Shown here piece after piece: positions 17,104-25,591 of a stretch of 52,957 nt of DNA. A program made the translations under genes and the position numbers. Every line of letters begins with the position of its first letter. Positions within the stretch are counted from its first letter, which is position 1. Below the pieces are notes generated by a model. That model was given only the letters and a program-made list of their open reading frames with translations. It was not told where the DNA came from and did no database searches. The DNA comes from Caballeronia udeis (GTDB lineage Bacteria > Pseudomonadota > Gammaproteobacteria > Burkholderiales > Burkholderiaceae), in NCBI RefSeq assembly GCF_001544555.2, contig NZ_FCOK02000070.1:1-52957 (forward strand), written 5' to 3'.

Positions 17104-18458
17104 GGACAATTAAAATATCGGCGGCCGCCGCGCTGTTCGCCCTTGCATCGCTGGCGCAAGCTCAATCCAATCAAGCCCAATCTCAGGCAGATTCCGCGAT
17201 GATTGCGCGCGGCGAATACATTGCCCGTGCATCGGATTGCATCGCGTGTCATACGGCTTTGAACGGCAAGCCGTTTGCGGGCGGTCTGAAACTGGACACG
17301 CCGATCGGGCCGATTTATTCGAGCAACATCACGCCTGACTCTGGCACGGGTATTGGTTCGTACACCTTCGAGGAATTCGACCGGGCCCTGCGTGAAGGGG
17401 TTAAAAAGAACGGCGACACCCTGTATCCGGCGATGCCTTATCCCTCGTATTCGCGCTTGTCGGGTGACGACGTGCATGCGCTTTACGCCTATTTCATGCA
17501 TGGCGTAAGCCCGGTTCAGCAAAGCAATCGCGCGACGGGAATCGTCTGGCCGCTGTCAATGCGATGGCCGCTCGCATTGTGGCGCACGGCGTTTGCATCC
17601 AAGCCGCAACCGTTCACGGTGCCGGCCGGCGCGGACCCCGTTTTGGCGCGTGGCGCTTATCTCGTGCAGGGCGCGGGCCATTGCGGCGCCTGCCATACGC
17701 CACGTGCCGTGACCATGCAGGAAAAAGCGCTGACCGATGCTGACGGCCCCGACTATCTGTCTGGTGGGGCACCTATCGACGGCTGGGTGCCGGCAAGCTT
17801 GCGTGGCGAGCAGAGGACGGGCATTGGCATGTGGAGCGAGAGCGACATTGTTCAATTCCTGAAGACCGGACGCTCCCCGCACACGGCGGCTTTTGGCGGC
17901 ATGACTGACGTGGTCGCCCACAGCATGCAGTTCATGACTGACGCCGATCTGAGCGCGATCGCCCGCTATTTGAAGAGCCTGCCACCCAAGCTTCAGGGGC
18001 AAACGCCGTACGTCTACGACGACACGGTTGCCAGGGCGTTACGTACAGGCGATGTCGGCAAGCCGGGCGCTGCCGTGTACCGCGATAACTGCATGGGGTG
18101 CCATCGCAGCGACGGGAAGGGTTACACGCGCGTGTTTCCTGCGCTCGGCGGCAATCCTGTGGTGCAGGGCGAGGACGCGAGTTCACTGATTCACGTAGTG
18201 CTCTCGGGGAATACGCTGCCAAGCGTTCGCACGGCGCCCTCGTCATTCACCATGCCGCCGTTGGGATGGCGTCTCTCCGATCAGGAAGTGGCCGACGTCT
18301 CGAACTTCGTGCGCACGAGCTGGGGCAATACCGGTTCGGTGGTGACAGCGGAACAGGTCGCGAAAATGAGGAAGCTGGTGAAACCGCCGGGCATGCCGCC
18401 GATTGGCGGCAGCGCGGAGGTAGATACGAATGGAACGAATGCGCAGACCAGCCATTAG
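17100..18458 (+). CDS. Triheme c-type cytochrome subunit of the sugar dehydrogenase
   Basis: A 452-residue membrane-associated cytochrome that takes electrons from the GMC subunit to quinone. The start at 17100 overlaps the GMC stop (ATGA) and gives a Sec signal peptide (MRTIKISAAAALFALASLAQAQ). Three heme c motifs are seen: CIACH 47-51, CGACH 195-199 and CMGCH 331-335. Methionine-rich stretches after each can supply axial ligands. This is the standard architecture of gluconate/alcohol dehydrogenase cytochrome subunits. It completes the three-gene operon. The C-terminus is hydrophilic (DTNGTNAQTSH), without an obvious anchor helix. Confidence 0.93.
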   Translation: MRTIKISAAAALFALASLAQAQSNQAQSQADSAMIARGEYIARASDCIACHTALNGKPFAGGLKLDTPIGPIYSSNITPDSGTGIGSYTFEEFDRALREGVKKNGDTLYPAMPYPSYSRLSGDDVHALYAYFMHGVSPVQQSNRATGIVWPLSMRWPLALWRTAFASKPQPFTVPAGADPVLARGAYLVQGAGHCGACHTPRAVTMQEKALTDADGPDYLSGGAPIDGWVPASLRGEQRTGIGMWSESDIVQFLKTGRSPHTAAFGGMTDVVAHSMQFMTDADLSAIARYLKSLPPKLQGQTPYVYDDTVARALRTGDVGKPGAAVYRDNCMGCHRSDGKGYTRVFPALGGNPVVQGEDASSLIHVVLSGNTLPSVRTAPSSFTMPPLGWRLSDQEVADVSNFVRTSWGNTGSVVTAEQVAKMRKLVKPPGMPPIGGSAEVDTNGTNAQTSH

Positions 18459-18502
18459 AGGCGATCGAACGGTCGCTTTGACGTAAACATAACGACGCAA
18501 TA

Positions 18503-18531
18503 CAACGGTCCGGGTGCTACCCCGGCCGTTG
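18503..18531. terminator. Bidirectional hairpin between convergent operons
   Basis: CAACGG pairs with CCGTTG and CCGGG with CCCGG around a short loop, with one bulged T. It occupies the 75-base gap between the stops of the cytochrome gene (plus) and the ABC exporter (minus). No T-run, so strength is uncertain. Confidence 0.6.
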
Positions 18532-18533
18532 CA

Positions 18534-20414
18534 TCACGTGCTGGTGCTCAACGAGGGATCGTCGGCATAACCGCTTGGCCGGCTGCTCGCCCGCGCAGTC
18601 TTTTCCGGCGCGGCACGATCGGTCGTCAAGCCGAGCGCCTGCCGTTCGAACAAACGCCGGTACAAGCCGTTGTCGAGCTGGATCAGCTTCTCGTGGCTGC
18701 CTTCCTCGGCAATCCTGCCTTTGTCGAGCACCAGCAGCCTGTCGAGCGCCCGCACGGTGGAAAGCCGGTGGGCGACCACCACGGTGGTGCGGCCGACCAT
18801 CAGCCGCTCCATTGCCTGCTGGATCAGCACTTCGCTCTCGCTGTCGAGGCTCGACGTTGCTTCGTCCAGGATCAGGATGGGCGCATCCGCGAGGAACGCC
18901 CGGGCAATCGCCACACGCTGGCGCTCGCCACCCGACAACTTGATGCCGCGCTCACCCACGAGCGTTTCATAACCCTGAGGCAGCGCCGCGATGAAATCGT
19001 GGGCGCTGGCCTGCCTTGCGGCCCGCTCGATTTCCGCGCGGGTGGCGCCCGGCCGGGCGTACGCAATGTTCTCCGCAAGCGAGCGGTGGAACAGCACCGG
19101 CTCTTGCTGGACGATCGCGATCTGACCGCGCAGCGACGCCTGGGCGACATCGGCAATGTTCTGCCCGTCGATCATGATCCTGCCGCCCGAGATGTCGTAC
19201 AGCCGCTGGATAAGCTTGATCAGCGTCGTCTTGCCGGACCCCGAGTGACCGATCAACCCGACACGCTCTCCCGGCGCAATCCGCACGGAGAAGTCGTCAT
19301 AGAGCGGCTTCGCGTGGCCGTCGTAGCTGAAGGTCACGTGCTCGAAGCGGATCTCGCCTTCACGGATCGCGATAGGGCCGGCATCGGGCTTGTCTTCCAC
19401 GCCCAGGGGCTGACCTTCAAGCGATACGAGCTCTTCCATGTCGTTGACCGAGCGCTGCAGATTGCGCACATGCATTCCGACTTCGCGCAGATAACCCTGC
19501 AGCATGAAGAACATGGTCAGCGTGAACGTGATATCGCCCACGCTGGCCTTGTCGGCTTCCCACAGCAACAGGGCAGCACCCAGGATTGCCGCTTGCATGA
19601 CCACCAGCATGCCGCCCTGCACACCGCCGTTGATCGTGCCGCGTGCCCAGGTGCGTCGCGTGCGGTGACGCCACTTGCCGATCACGCGGGCAAGCCGCGC
19701 CTCCTCGCGCGTTTCCGCACCGAAGGCCTTGACGACCGTGTTGCAGCTCACCGCGTCTGCCAGCGCCCCGCCCATGCGGGTGTCCCAAGCGTTGCCCAGG
19801 CGAGCGGCCGGCGCAACAAAACCAAGCGACAGGCCGACCGTCACCGCAATATAGAGCAGCGACCCGAGGCCCACGACCACCCCCATCACGGCCCAGTGCA
19901 TGCCGAGCAGCACGGTTGCGCCGACCAGCATGACCAGCGACGGGAGCAGGGCGATGAGCAGCGTGTCATTGAGCAGGTCGAGCGCCCACATGCCGCGCGT
20001 GATCTTGCGCACGGTAGAACCGGCGAAACTGTTGCCGTGCCAGTCAGCGGAAAACCGTTGCACGCGATGAAACGCGTTGGCGGCAATCTCGCTCATCATC
20101 TTGAGCGTCAGCACAATGATGTTCATGAAAACGAGCTGACGCAGCAGCGTGCCGGCCAGCCCGAGACAAGCCAGGATACTGAACGCGGTGGTTGCCGCGC
20201 GCCATGCCAGCTCCTTGCCGGCCGCGCCGGCGGCGAGTGCATCCACAAGCCGGCCTGCGTAGAGCGGCGTGAGGACGTCAGCCAGTGCCGACAGCAGCGC
20301 GAGCGCAACAATGGCGACGATGCGCCACGGTTGTTTGCCCCAGTGAACGACAGTGAAGCCGAGAACGTCCTTGAACGCCCGTCCGCCGAAGTCGAATTTT
20401 TTCGTATAAGCCAT
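18534..20414 (-). CDS. ABC exporter, fused permease and ATPase (MsbA/MdlB type)
   Basis: A half-size ABC exporter of about 626 residues that works as a homodimer. The N-terminal membrane domain has six helices (from about residue 30) and the C-terminal ATPase has Walker A GHSGSGKTTL, Q-loop VQQEPVLFH, signature LSGGERQRVAIARAF, Walker B ILILDEATSSLD and the H-loop VAHRLSTV. The start at 20414 (MAYTKKFDFGGRAF) is preferred because the longer version to 20549 adds residues unlike a transporter start; neither has a strong ribosome site. Substrate unknown (lipid, drug or peptide). It stands alone, convergent with the cytochrome operon. Confidence 0.9.
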   Translation of the reverse strand: MAYTKKFDFGGRAFKDVLGFTVVHWGKQPWRIVAIVALALLSALADVLTPLYAGRLVDALAAGAAGKELAWRAATTAFSILACLGLAGTLLRQLVFMNIIVLTLKMMSEIAANAFHRVQRFSADWHGNSFAGSTVRKITRGMWALDLLNDTLLIALLPSLVMLVGATVLLGMHWAVMGVVVGLGSLLYIAVTVGLSLGFVAPAARLGNAWDTRMGGALADAVSCNTVVKAFGAETREEARLARVIGKWRHRTRRTWARGTINGGVQGGMLVVMQAAILGAALLLWEADKASVGDITFTLTMFFMLQGYLREVGMHVRNLQRSVNDMEELVSLEGQPLGVEDKPDAGPIAIREGEIRFEHVTFSYDGHAKPLYDDFSVRIAPGERVGLIGHSGSGKTTLIKLIQRLYDISGGRIMIDGQNIADVAQASLRGQIAIVQQEPVLFHRSLAENIAYARPGATRAEIERAARQASAHDFIAALPQGYETLVGERGIKLSGGERQRVAIARAFLADAPILILDEATSSLDSESEVLIQQAMERLMVGRTTVVVAHRLSTVRALDRLLVLDKGRIAEEGSHEKLIQLDNGLYRRLFERQALGLTTDRAAPEKTARASSRPSGYADDPSLSTST

Positions 20415-20813
20415 TTGCCACAGCCCGTAGCGCCAAGCGCCCGAAGCTATCCGGTCGAGAGAAAATGGGAGAGACAGCAAGAGCGCGCCTGCATGTGCGG
20501 GCGAACTGATAACGGGCTGTCTGGAAATGGCGCAGGCTGCTATGCCCACGCGGATGGCGACCTAAACTGGCCGGCGCATCGAGTAAGGGACGGCGCAATC
20601 GAATGTGAGCATCTTTTCGCCTCCCTTTGAGAAATGAAGCTTGAGTGACGTGGGACCGGGTGGCCATCCACGTATAAATATTATCAGGCACTTATGGAGC
20701 TTGCCAACCCCTTTCGGCCGCTTTGGGCCACGCACATGTTGTCGAGCCGATACAGTACGAGCGACCGCGACATGGCCCCTGCATGACCGCGGCACGATCG
20801 ATCGAGATGGTTG
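20415..20813. other. Intergenic region upstream of the ABC exporter
   Basis: About 400 bases between two minus-strand genes. It holds a short AT-rich piece (ATAAATATTATCAGG near 20670-20685) that may be part of the exporter promoter. No gene, repeat or other structure was recognised. Confidence 0.3.
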
Positions 20814-20838
20814 AATGTCCCTGCGCTGCAGGGACATT
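20814..20838 (-). terminator. Hairpin downstream of the PEP mutase-family pseudogene
   Basis: Perfect 11-base arms (20814-20824, 20828-20838) with loop GCT, about 36 bases past the stop of the minus-strand PEP mutase-family gene. It has no T-run on the minus-strand 3' side, so it is a weak or factor-dependent terminator candidate. Confidence 0.5.
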
Positions 20839-20873
20839 AACGAAATGACCGCGGTTGCGCCGGGCCCTCAGGC

Positions 20874-21695
20874 TCAGGCGAATCCGCCGAAAATATCGTT
20901 CAGTTGCTTGCCCGACGCGGCGCCCGCTAGGCCATCGAAAGAACCGGCCTTCATGTGTTCGGCGGCCGTCAGCATGGCCTGCCACGCAACCCGCGCCAAC
21001 CCTCCGCCAACACTGATCCGACGCACGCCCAGGTCCTCCAGTTCGGCGACGCTCAAGCCGGGCCGCATCATCAGTACGTTGAGCGGCTTGGGCGCCACCG
21101 CGCGAACCATGACGGCGATATCGGCCTTATCGACCACGCCCGGCGCATACAAACAGTCGGCGCCTTCGGCCGCGAAAGCCACGAGTTTATCGATGGACTG
21201 GCTGAGCGCGCCCGGATCGCTAAGCAGGCCTTCGGTGCGTGCGACCAGGATGACGTCATCGCCGGACCGGTCAATCGCCGCGCGGGCCGCGCGCACGCGT
21301 TCCACTGCAAGAGCGGTGTCGTAGAGTCCGAACGGCGCTTCCACGTCGCGATCTTCAATCGACAAGCCCGCCACGCCCGTCTGGATCGCGAGGCTGACGT
21401 TGGCCGCGAGCGTGGCCGGGTCGGAAGCGAAGCCTGACTCGAAATCGGCGTTGACGGGCAGGTCCACAGCCTCGCAGAGGGCTCCGAGATGCTGCAGGGC
21501 GTCGGAGCAGGTCACCGCGTAGTCGGGGCGGCCTGTGGACCACGCGAAGCCTGAACTGGTCGATGCCAGCGCGGCGAAACCGAGATGCTGCAGCATCCGC
21601 GCGCTGCCTGCATCTCACGGGTTGGGCAACACGAAACAGCCTTGCTGGTGAAGCGCGCGGAAGGCCGCGCGTTTTTCGGCGACAGTACGGGTCAT
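20874..21695 (-). pseudogene. Isocitrate lyase/PEP mutase-family protein with in-frame TGA
   Basis: A full-length PEP mutase/isocitrate lyase-superfamily gene interrupted by one nonsense codon. From 21695 (MTRTVAEKRAAF, after a GAGG site) the frame reads ...GCFVLPNP, then TGA at 21615-21617, then DAGSARMLQHLGFAALASTS without any shift. The family normally has NPWDAGSAR here, so a Trp TGG became TGA. Downstream parts are intact: the metal-site loop VDLPVNADFESGF, the GLSIEDRD segment and VLMMRPG. An internal start at 21596 would lack the first strand-helix unit. It may be a real pseudogene, a sequencing error or a leaky stop. Members cleave or rearrange 2-carboxy/phosphono substrates; the exact reaction is unknown. 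Confidence 0.85.
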
Positions 21696-21910
21696 CGGAA
21701 CCTCATCGTGTGTGGGCGAATAAATCGGGGTTGCAAATGCGAGTCCGCACATGTGTCCGCTCATGCAGCCTTGGGTGCGGATAACTTCCTGATTCATCTA
21801 CCGCGGACCGCATCAGCGCGGACATGGTTACGAACGTAAAAACGTTGATACGCAGTCTCATATGGGCGCGTCAGATTCAGGTGGCTGCTCGTTACGCTCA
21901 TGCGCGATCT

Positions 21911-21946
21911 CAAGCGCCCCCAAGCGCCCCCAAGCGCCCCCAAGCG
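21911..21946. repeat. Short tandem repeat, 10-bp unit
   Basis: Three exact copies of CAAGCGCCCC followed by a partial fourth (CAAGCG), 23 bases past the stop of the minus-strand PLP enzyme. It may vary in copy number by slippage. Confidence 0.85.
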
Positions 21947-21968
21947 GACCGCGCTTCAGGACGGCGCT

Positions 21969-23093
21969 TTAAATCCCCACTCCCGCTGCCTCCATCCCCG
22001 GCACGCTTTGCTGGGTCAGCACTGCTTCGCCCGCTACCGCGCGAGCAATCAGCGCATCGGGCTGCGCGACCGGAATTCCCTGCGCCTGGTACCAGGCGTC
22101 GTCATAGTAGGTGTTGCTATAACGGTCCCCGCTATCGCACAGCAGGCTGACGATGGATCCGTGTTTGCCCGCCTGCTTCATGCGCTCGGCCAGATACAGC
22201 ACACCGACAAAATTGGTCCCTGTCGAGCCGCCGACGCGGCGCCCGAAGCGTCCGGCCAGATAGCGCATGGCGGCAAAGGACAACGCGTCGGGGACCTTGA
22301 GCATGGCGTCGATACATGTCGGAATAAAGGAGCGTTCAACACGCGGACGGCCGATGCCTTCAATCCTCGATCCGACATCAAGCGTCAGGCCAATGTCCCG
22401 CGTGCCCGCCAGCGTGCTTTTGAAGTAATCGAAAAATACCGAATTCTCGGGATCGGTGCAAAGAATGCGCGCGGTATGCCGCCGGTACGCTACGTAGCGG
22501 CCCAACGTGGCGATCGTGCCGCCGGTGCCGCCGCTGGACACGAGCCACGTCGGTACGGGGTACTCCTCGTCGTCCATCTGCTTGAAGATCGACTCGGCGA
22601 TATTGTTGTTGGCCCGCCAGTCGGTCGCACGTTCGGCGTAGGTGAACTGGTCCATGAAATGACCGCCGGTTTCCGCCGCGAGCCGGTGCGATTCGGCGTA
22701 AATGCCCGCGGGGTTGGGGACCAGATGGCAACGCCCGCCGTAGAACTCGATGGCCTCGATCTTCATCCGGGAGGTACCCGCCGGAATCACCGCGACGAAG
22801 GGCAGGCCGAGCAGTCTCGCGAAGTACGCTTCGGAAATGGCGGTCGATCCGCTGGACGCTTCCACAATCGTGCTTTGCTCGCGCAGCCAGCCATTGCAAA
22901 GCGCATAGAGAAACAAGGATCGCGCCAGCCGATGTTTCAGGCTGCCGGTCGGATGGCTGGATTCGTCCTTGAAATAGAAACGGATAGCCGGATAGCCGGG
23001 CAGGTCGAGCGGAATCAGGTGGGTATCGGCGCAACGGTTGAAGTCGGCTTCAATCTTGCGAATCGCTTCACGGGTCCAGTTGGAACGTGGCAT
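21969..23093 (-). CDS. PLP-dependent cysteine synthase-family enzyme
   Basis: A 374-residue fold-type II PLP enzyme related to cysteine synthase and the Cds1-type cysteine desulfhydrase group. The PLP lysine is expected in HPTGSLKHRLA. The substrate loop is EASSGSTAISEAYFARLLG and the phosphate-binding glycine loop is SSGGTGGTIATLGRYV. The start at 23093 has GGTGGGG just upstream; an extension to 23150 adds a Cys-rich non-conserved stretch. It is longer than CysK (about 320) because of extra C-terminal helices. It probably makes or breaks cysteine, or uses another beta-substituted amino acid. It is a single gene. Confidence 0.88.
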   Translation of the reverse strand: MPRSNWTREAIRKIEADFNRCADTHLIPLDLPGYPAIRFYFKDESSHPTGSLKHRLARSLFLYALCNGWLREQSTIVEASSGSTAISEAYFARLLGLPFVAVIPAGTSRMKIEAIEFYGGRCHLVPNPAGIYAESHRLAAETGGHFMDQFTYAERATDWRANNNIAESIFKQMDDEEYPVPTWLVSSGGTGGTIATLGRYVAYRRHTARILCTDPENSVFFDYFKSTLAGTRDIGLTLDVGSRIEGIGRPRVERSFIPTCIDAMLKVPDALSFAAMRYLAGRFGRRVGGSTGTNFVGVLYLAERMKQAGKHGSIVSLLCDSGDRYSNTYYDDAWYQAQGIPVAQPDALIARAVAGEAVLTQQSVPGMEAAGVGI

Positions 23094-23860
23094 GGAAATC
23101 CCCACCCAGTGACGGCTAAAACAGCAGATTGACGCGCAACACCGGCTCATGCGCGCGGGTTATTGCACCGTGCTCGCGGCATGGCGTTGTCTGTCACGCC
23201 TGGCTTGGCCGGGGCCCGATGTGAAGCCATCGTACACGAGAGTGGCAACCCGGTTTTCACAATTACAAGGGCTTGGCTAACGGTCATGAAGGCGTCACGG
23301 GAAGTCAGTCGGGATGGCGTTGCGTCGCATTGATCCAATGCATGATGGCGCATGTCCGGTTTGATCACGATCAAGCGATGCGCGAGCAGGGCGTATCGCC
23401 TCTGCAAATAACTCCCCGATACCAATCCCCGAATTGCTGCAACACGACATTCCATTAATTGGAATTGTGAAATCGCAATATTTCCATTGAGCGGTTCATC
23501 CGGAATTCGCATACTGTTCCGCGAAGGGGCGCCCGGATGTTCCGGGCATCCGGATTCAGATTCAGACCTGGAAACGAAGTCCGGCAGCGTGCACGCAATT
23601 GCGTCTCTGATTGTGCAACCGCACAACCGGGTAATGTCGATACAAGCAAAGTTGGATCATGCCTGGCGCGGTTCCAGACGTCGTCAAGCCCAAAGAAGCC
23701 TTCTCCACAGTTTTTCGCCTGTCGATCCGGCCGTTGTGACACAGGCCAGGGTTGTCTGCCCACGCGGATGTGCGCGGTTTTGAACGGACAGCGCGGACCG
23801 GTATCGATGAACCAGCGACGAACAAGCAACAAACACACGAACAATTTCAAGGACCACACC
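23094..23860. other. Divergent intergenic region, PLP enzyme / alcohol dehydrogenase
   Basis: About 770 bases with no convincing gene. Frames crossing it lack signal, motif or family resemblance. A dyad TTCCA-N5-TGGAA occurs near 23451-23465, the sequence around is AT-rich, and this could be part of a promoter or operator. The in-frame extension upstream of the alcohol dehydrogenase to 23537 is not supported. Confidence 0.35.
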
Positions 23861-24916
23861 ATGTACAAGACCTATGGCTATGCAGCGCATTCCGCCGATG
23901 CGCCGTTTGCTCCTTTCGCCTTCGATCGCCGCGATACCGGTCCGCACGATGTCCGCATCGAGATCCTCTATTGCGGCGTGTGCCATTCGGACCTGCACAC
24001 CGCGCGCGGCGAATGGGCGGGTACGGTGTACCCGAACGTGCCGGGGCACGAAATTGTCGGCCGGGTGACTGAGGTCGGATCTGAAGTCACGAAGTTCAAG
24101 GTAGGCACGCTGGCGGGTGTCGGCTGCATGGTGGATTCGTGCCGGACTTGCCCGTCTTGCCAGGAAGGTCTCGAGCAGTATTGCGAGGGCAGCGGTTTTA
24201 TCGGCACCTACAATGCGCCCGACAAACACACGGGCGGCGTGACCTATGGCGGCTACTCCAAGTCGATCGTAGTGGACGAAGCCTTCACGCTGCGTGTTCC
24301 CGAGAACCTTGACCTCGCCGCCGTGGCGCCGTTGTTATGCGCGGGGATCACCACTTACTCGCCGCTGCGTCACTGGAACGTCAAGGCCGGGCAGAAGGTC
24401 GGGATTGTCGGGCTGGGCGGGCTCGGTCATATGGGCGTGAAGCTCGCCGCTGCGTTCGGTGCGCACGTGGTGTTGTTCACCACGTCGGCCAGCAAGATTG
24501 AGGACGCGAAGCGGCTTGGCGCACACGAGGTCGTGATTTCGAAAGATCCGGAACAGATGGCGCAACACGTCAACTCGTTCGATTTCATTCTCAACACCGT
24601 CGCGGCCTCCCATGACCTCGACCAGTTCACCGCGCTGCTCAAGCGCGACGGAACCATGACGCTGGTCGGCGTACCGGAGCATGCCCATCCGTCGCCGTCA
24701 GTCGGCAACCTCATTTTCAAGCGTCGTGCGCTGGCAGGTTCATTGATCGGCGGAATCGCGGAAACGCAGGAAATGCTCGATTTCTGCGGCAAGCATGGCA
24801 TCACGTCGGACATCGAGATGATCCGGATGGACGAGATCGACAAGGCGTACGAGCGCATGGTCAAAAGCGATGTCAAATATCGCTTCGTGATCGACATGGC
24901 TACACTCAGCGCGTAG
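23861..24916 (+). CDS. Zinc NAD(P)-dependent alcohol dehydrogenase, YahK-like
   Basis: A 351-residue medium-chain alcohol dehydrogenase of the cinnamyl-alcohol dehydrogenase group, very close in pattern to E. coli YahK, an aldehyde reductase using NADPH. The start at 23861 follows AAGGA. Catalytic zinc ligands are in CGVCHSDLH and PGHEIVGR; structural zinc cysteines lie in CMVDSCRTCPSCQEGLEQYC. The nucleotide loop is GLGGLGHMGVKLA. Conserved landmarks include LLCAGITTYSPLRHW, DGTMTLVG and KYRFVIDM. The likely role is reduction of toxic or pathway aldehydes. It is monocistronic, just before the intron relic. Confidence 0.94.
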   Translation: MYKTYGYAAHSADAPFAPFAFDRRDTGPHDVRIEILYCGVCHSDLHTARGEWAGTVYPNVPGHEIVGRVTEVGSEVTKFKVGTLAGVGCMVDSCRTCPSCQEGLEQYCEGSGFIGTYNAPDKHTGGVTYGGYSKSIVVDEAFTLRVPENLDLAAVAPLLCAGITTYSPLRHWNVKAGQKVGIVGLGGLGHMGVKLAAAFGAHVVLFTTSASKIEDAKRLGAHEVVISKDPEQMAQHVNSFDFILNTVAASHDLDQFTALLKRDGTMTLVGVPEHAHPSPSVGNLIFKRRALAGSLIGGIAETQEMLDFCGKHGITSDIEMIRMDEIDKAYERMVKSDVKYRFVIDMATLSA

Positions 24917-25029
24917 TCCTTTGCTGGTATGGGTTTCGTCCGCGATCGACTGAAACGATAACCGGTTTGATACCCGGCCGGAAATACAGTTGTGAAACCG
25001 GGTGTCGAAAGATGCCTTTGCAGAGGCTT

Positions 25030-25104
25030 GAGCCGTGTGGATCGAAAGACCCATGCACGGTTCTGAGGGGGCTGGACGCGGGTGACCGCGCCCAGCTACC
25101 CGAC
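25030..25104 (+). mobile_element. Group II intron 3' relic (domains V and VI)
   Basis: Bases 25030-25063 form a 34-nucleotide domain V: start GAGCCGTGTG with the AGC catalytic triad, a GAAA tetraloop, and CATGCACGGTTC closing the lower helix, the layout found in bacterial group II introns. The next 40 bases fold as a domain VI-like hairpin (CTGG...CCAG with loop GTGA) and end near CTACCCGAC. Only about 110 bases separate it from the alcohol dehydrogenase stop, so domains I-IV and any reverse transcriptase are gone. The 3' boundary is approximate. An adjacent perfect hairpin (25108-25127) may belong to the old target site. Confidence 0.75.
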
Positions 25105-25591
25105 AACCTTCGGCACTACTGCCGAAGCTGATCATACGCCCGAGATCTTCCCCTCATCGCCGGCGCCGCGCGTCGCGATCCCGCTCGACCCTGTCATGCC
25201 GGAACCTTCGCACAACCGCACACATCATCGCATCGCGCGCTTTGCCCCCGTCATTTCTTCCCATCCCAAGAACTCGTCCAACCGCGCTGCGCCGAGCCCG
25301 ATCGAAACCCGCAACCAGTTGATAAAGAGATTTTGCATTCTTCATCGTGGGATCTTACCCAACAGACCTGACGTCGTGACACAGAGCCTCTGAGCGGCAG
25401 TCCTCTGAGCGGCAGTCATTTGCATTGTTTGGGTTTGTCAGGCAAGCGATGCGTGCTAGGATCCGCCGTCAGCGTGCGAACTCTTCTTTTCCGACGCCAT
25501 AGCGTGGACCTTCGCTTGCGCGAGCAGCGCGCTGATTACCGAACCAGTGTGCGCGTATCCGGTCCGCCTCGTCGAGAGCAGGTGAAAATTC
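25105..25591. other. Gene-free stretch upstream of the ferredoxin reductase
   Basis: Starts with an 8-base-pair hairpin (25108-25115/25120-25127, loop CTAC). A 15-base direct repeat occurs at 25387-25416. No coding frame with family resemblance was seen. The promoter of the reductase gene should be here but no clear -35/-10 was identified. Confidence 0.4.
25387..25416. repeat. 15-bp tandem direct repeat
   Basis: CCTCTGAGCGGCAGT occurs twice with no gap (25387-25401, 25402-25416), 176 bases upstream of the ferredoxin reductase start. Confidence 0.85.

Noticed and set aside
18693..20630. Very long plus-strand frame (645 codons) opposite the ABC exporter
   Set aside because: It is the antisense image of the ABC exporter; the Walker and signature motifs show that the minus strand is coding.
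21911..21946. CRISPR-like reading of the 10-base repeats
   Set aside because: The units are directly adjacent, with no spacers, and only about three copies.
21900..23132. 410-codon plus frame opposite the PLP enzyme
   Set aside because: Antisense of the cysteine synthase-family gene, which has intact PLP motifs on the minus strand.
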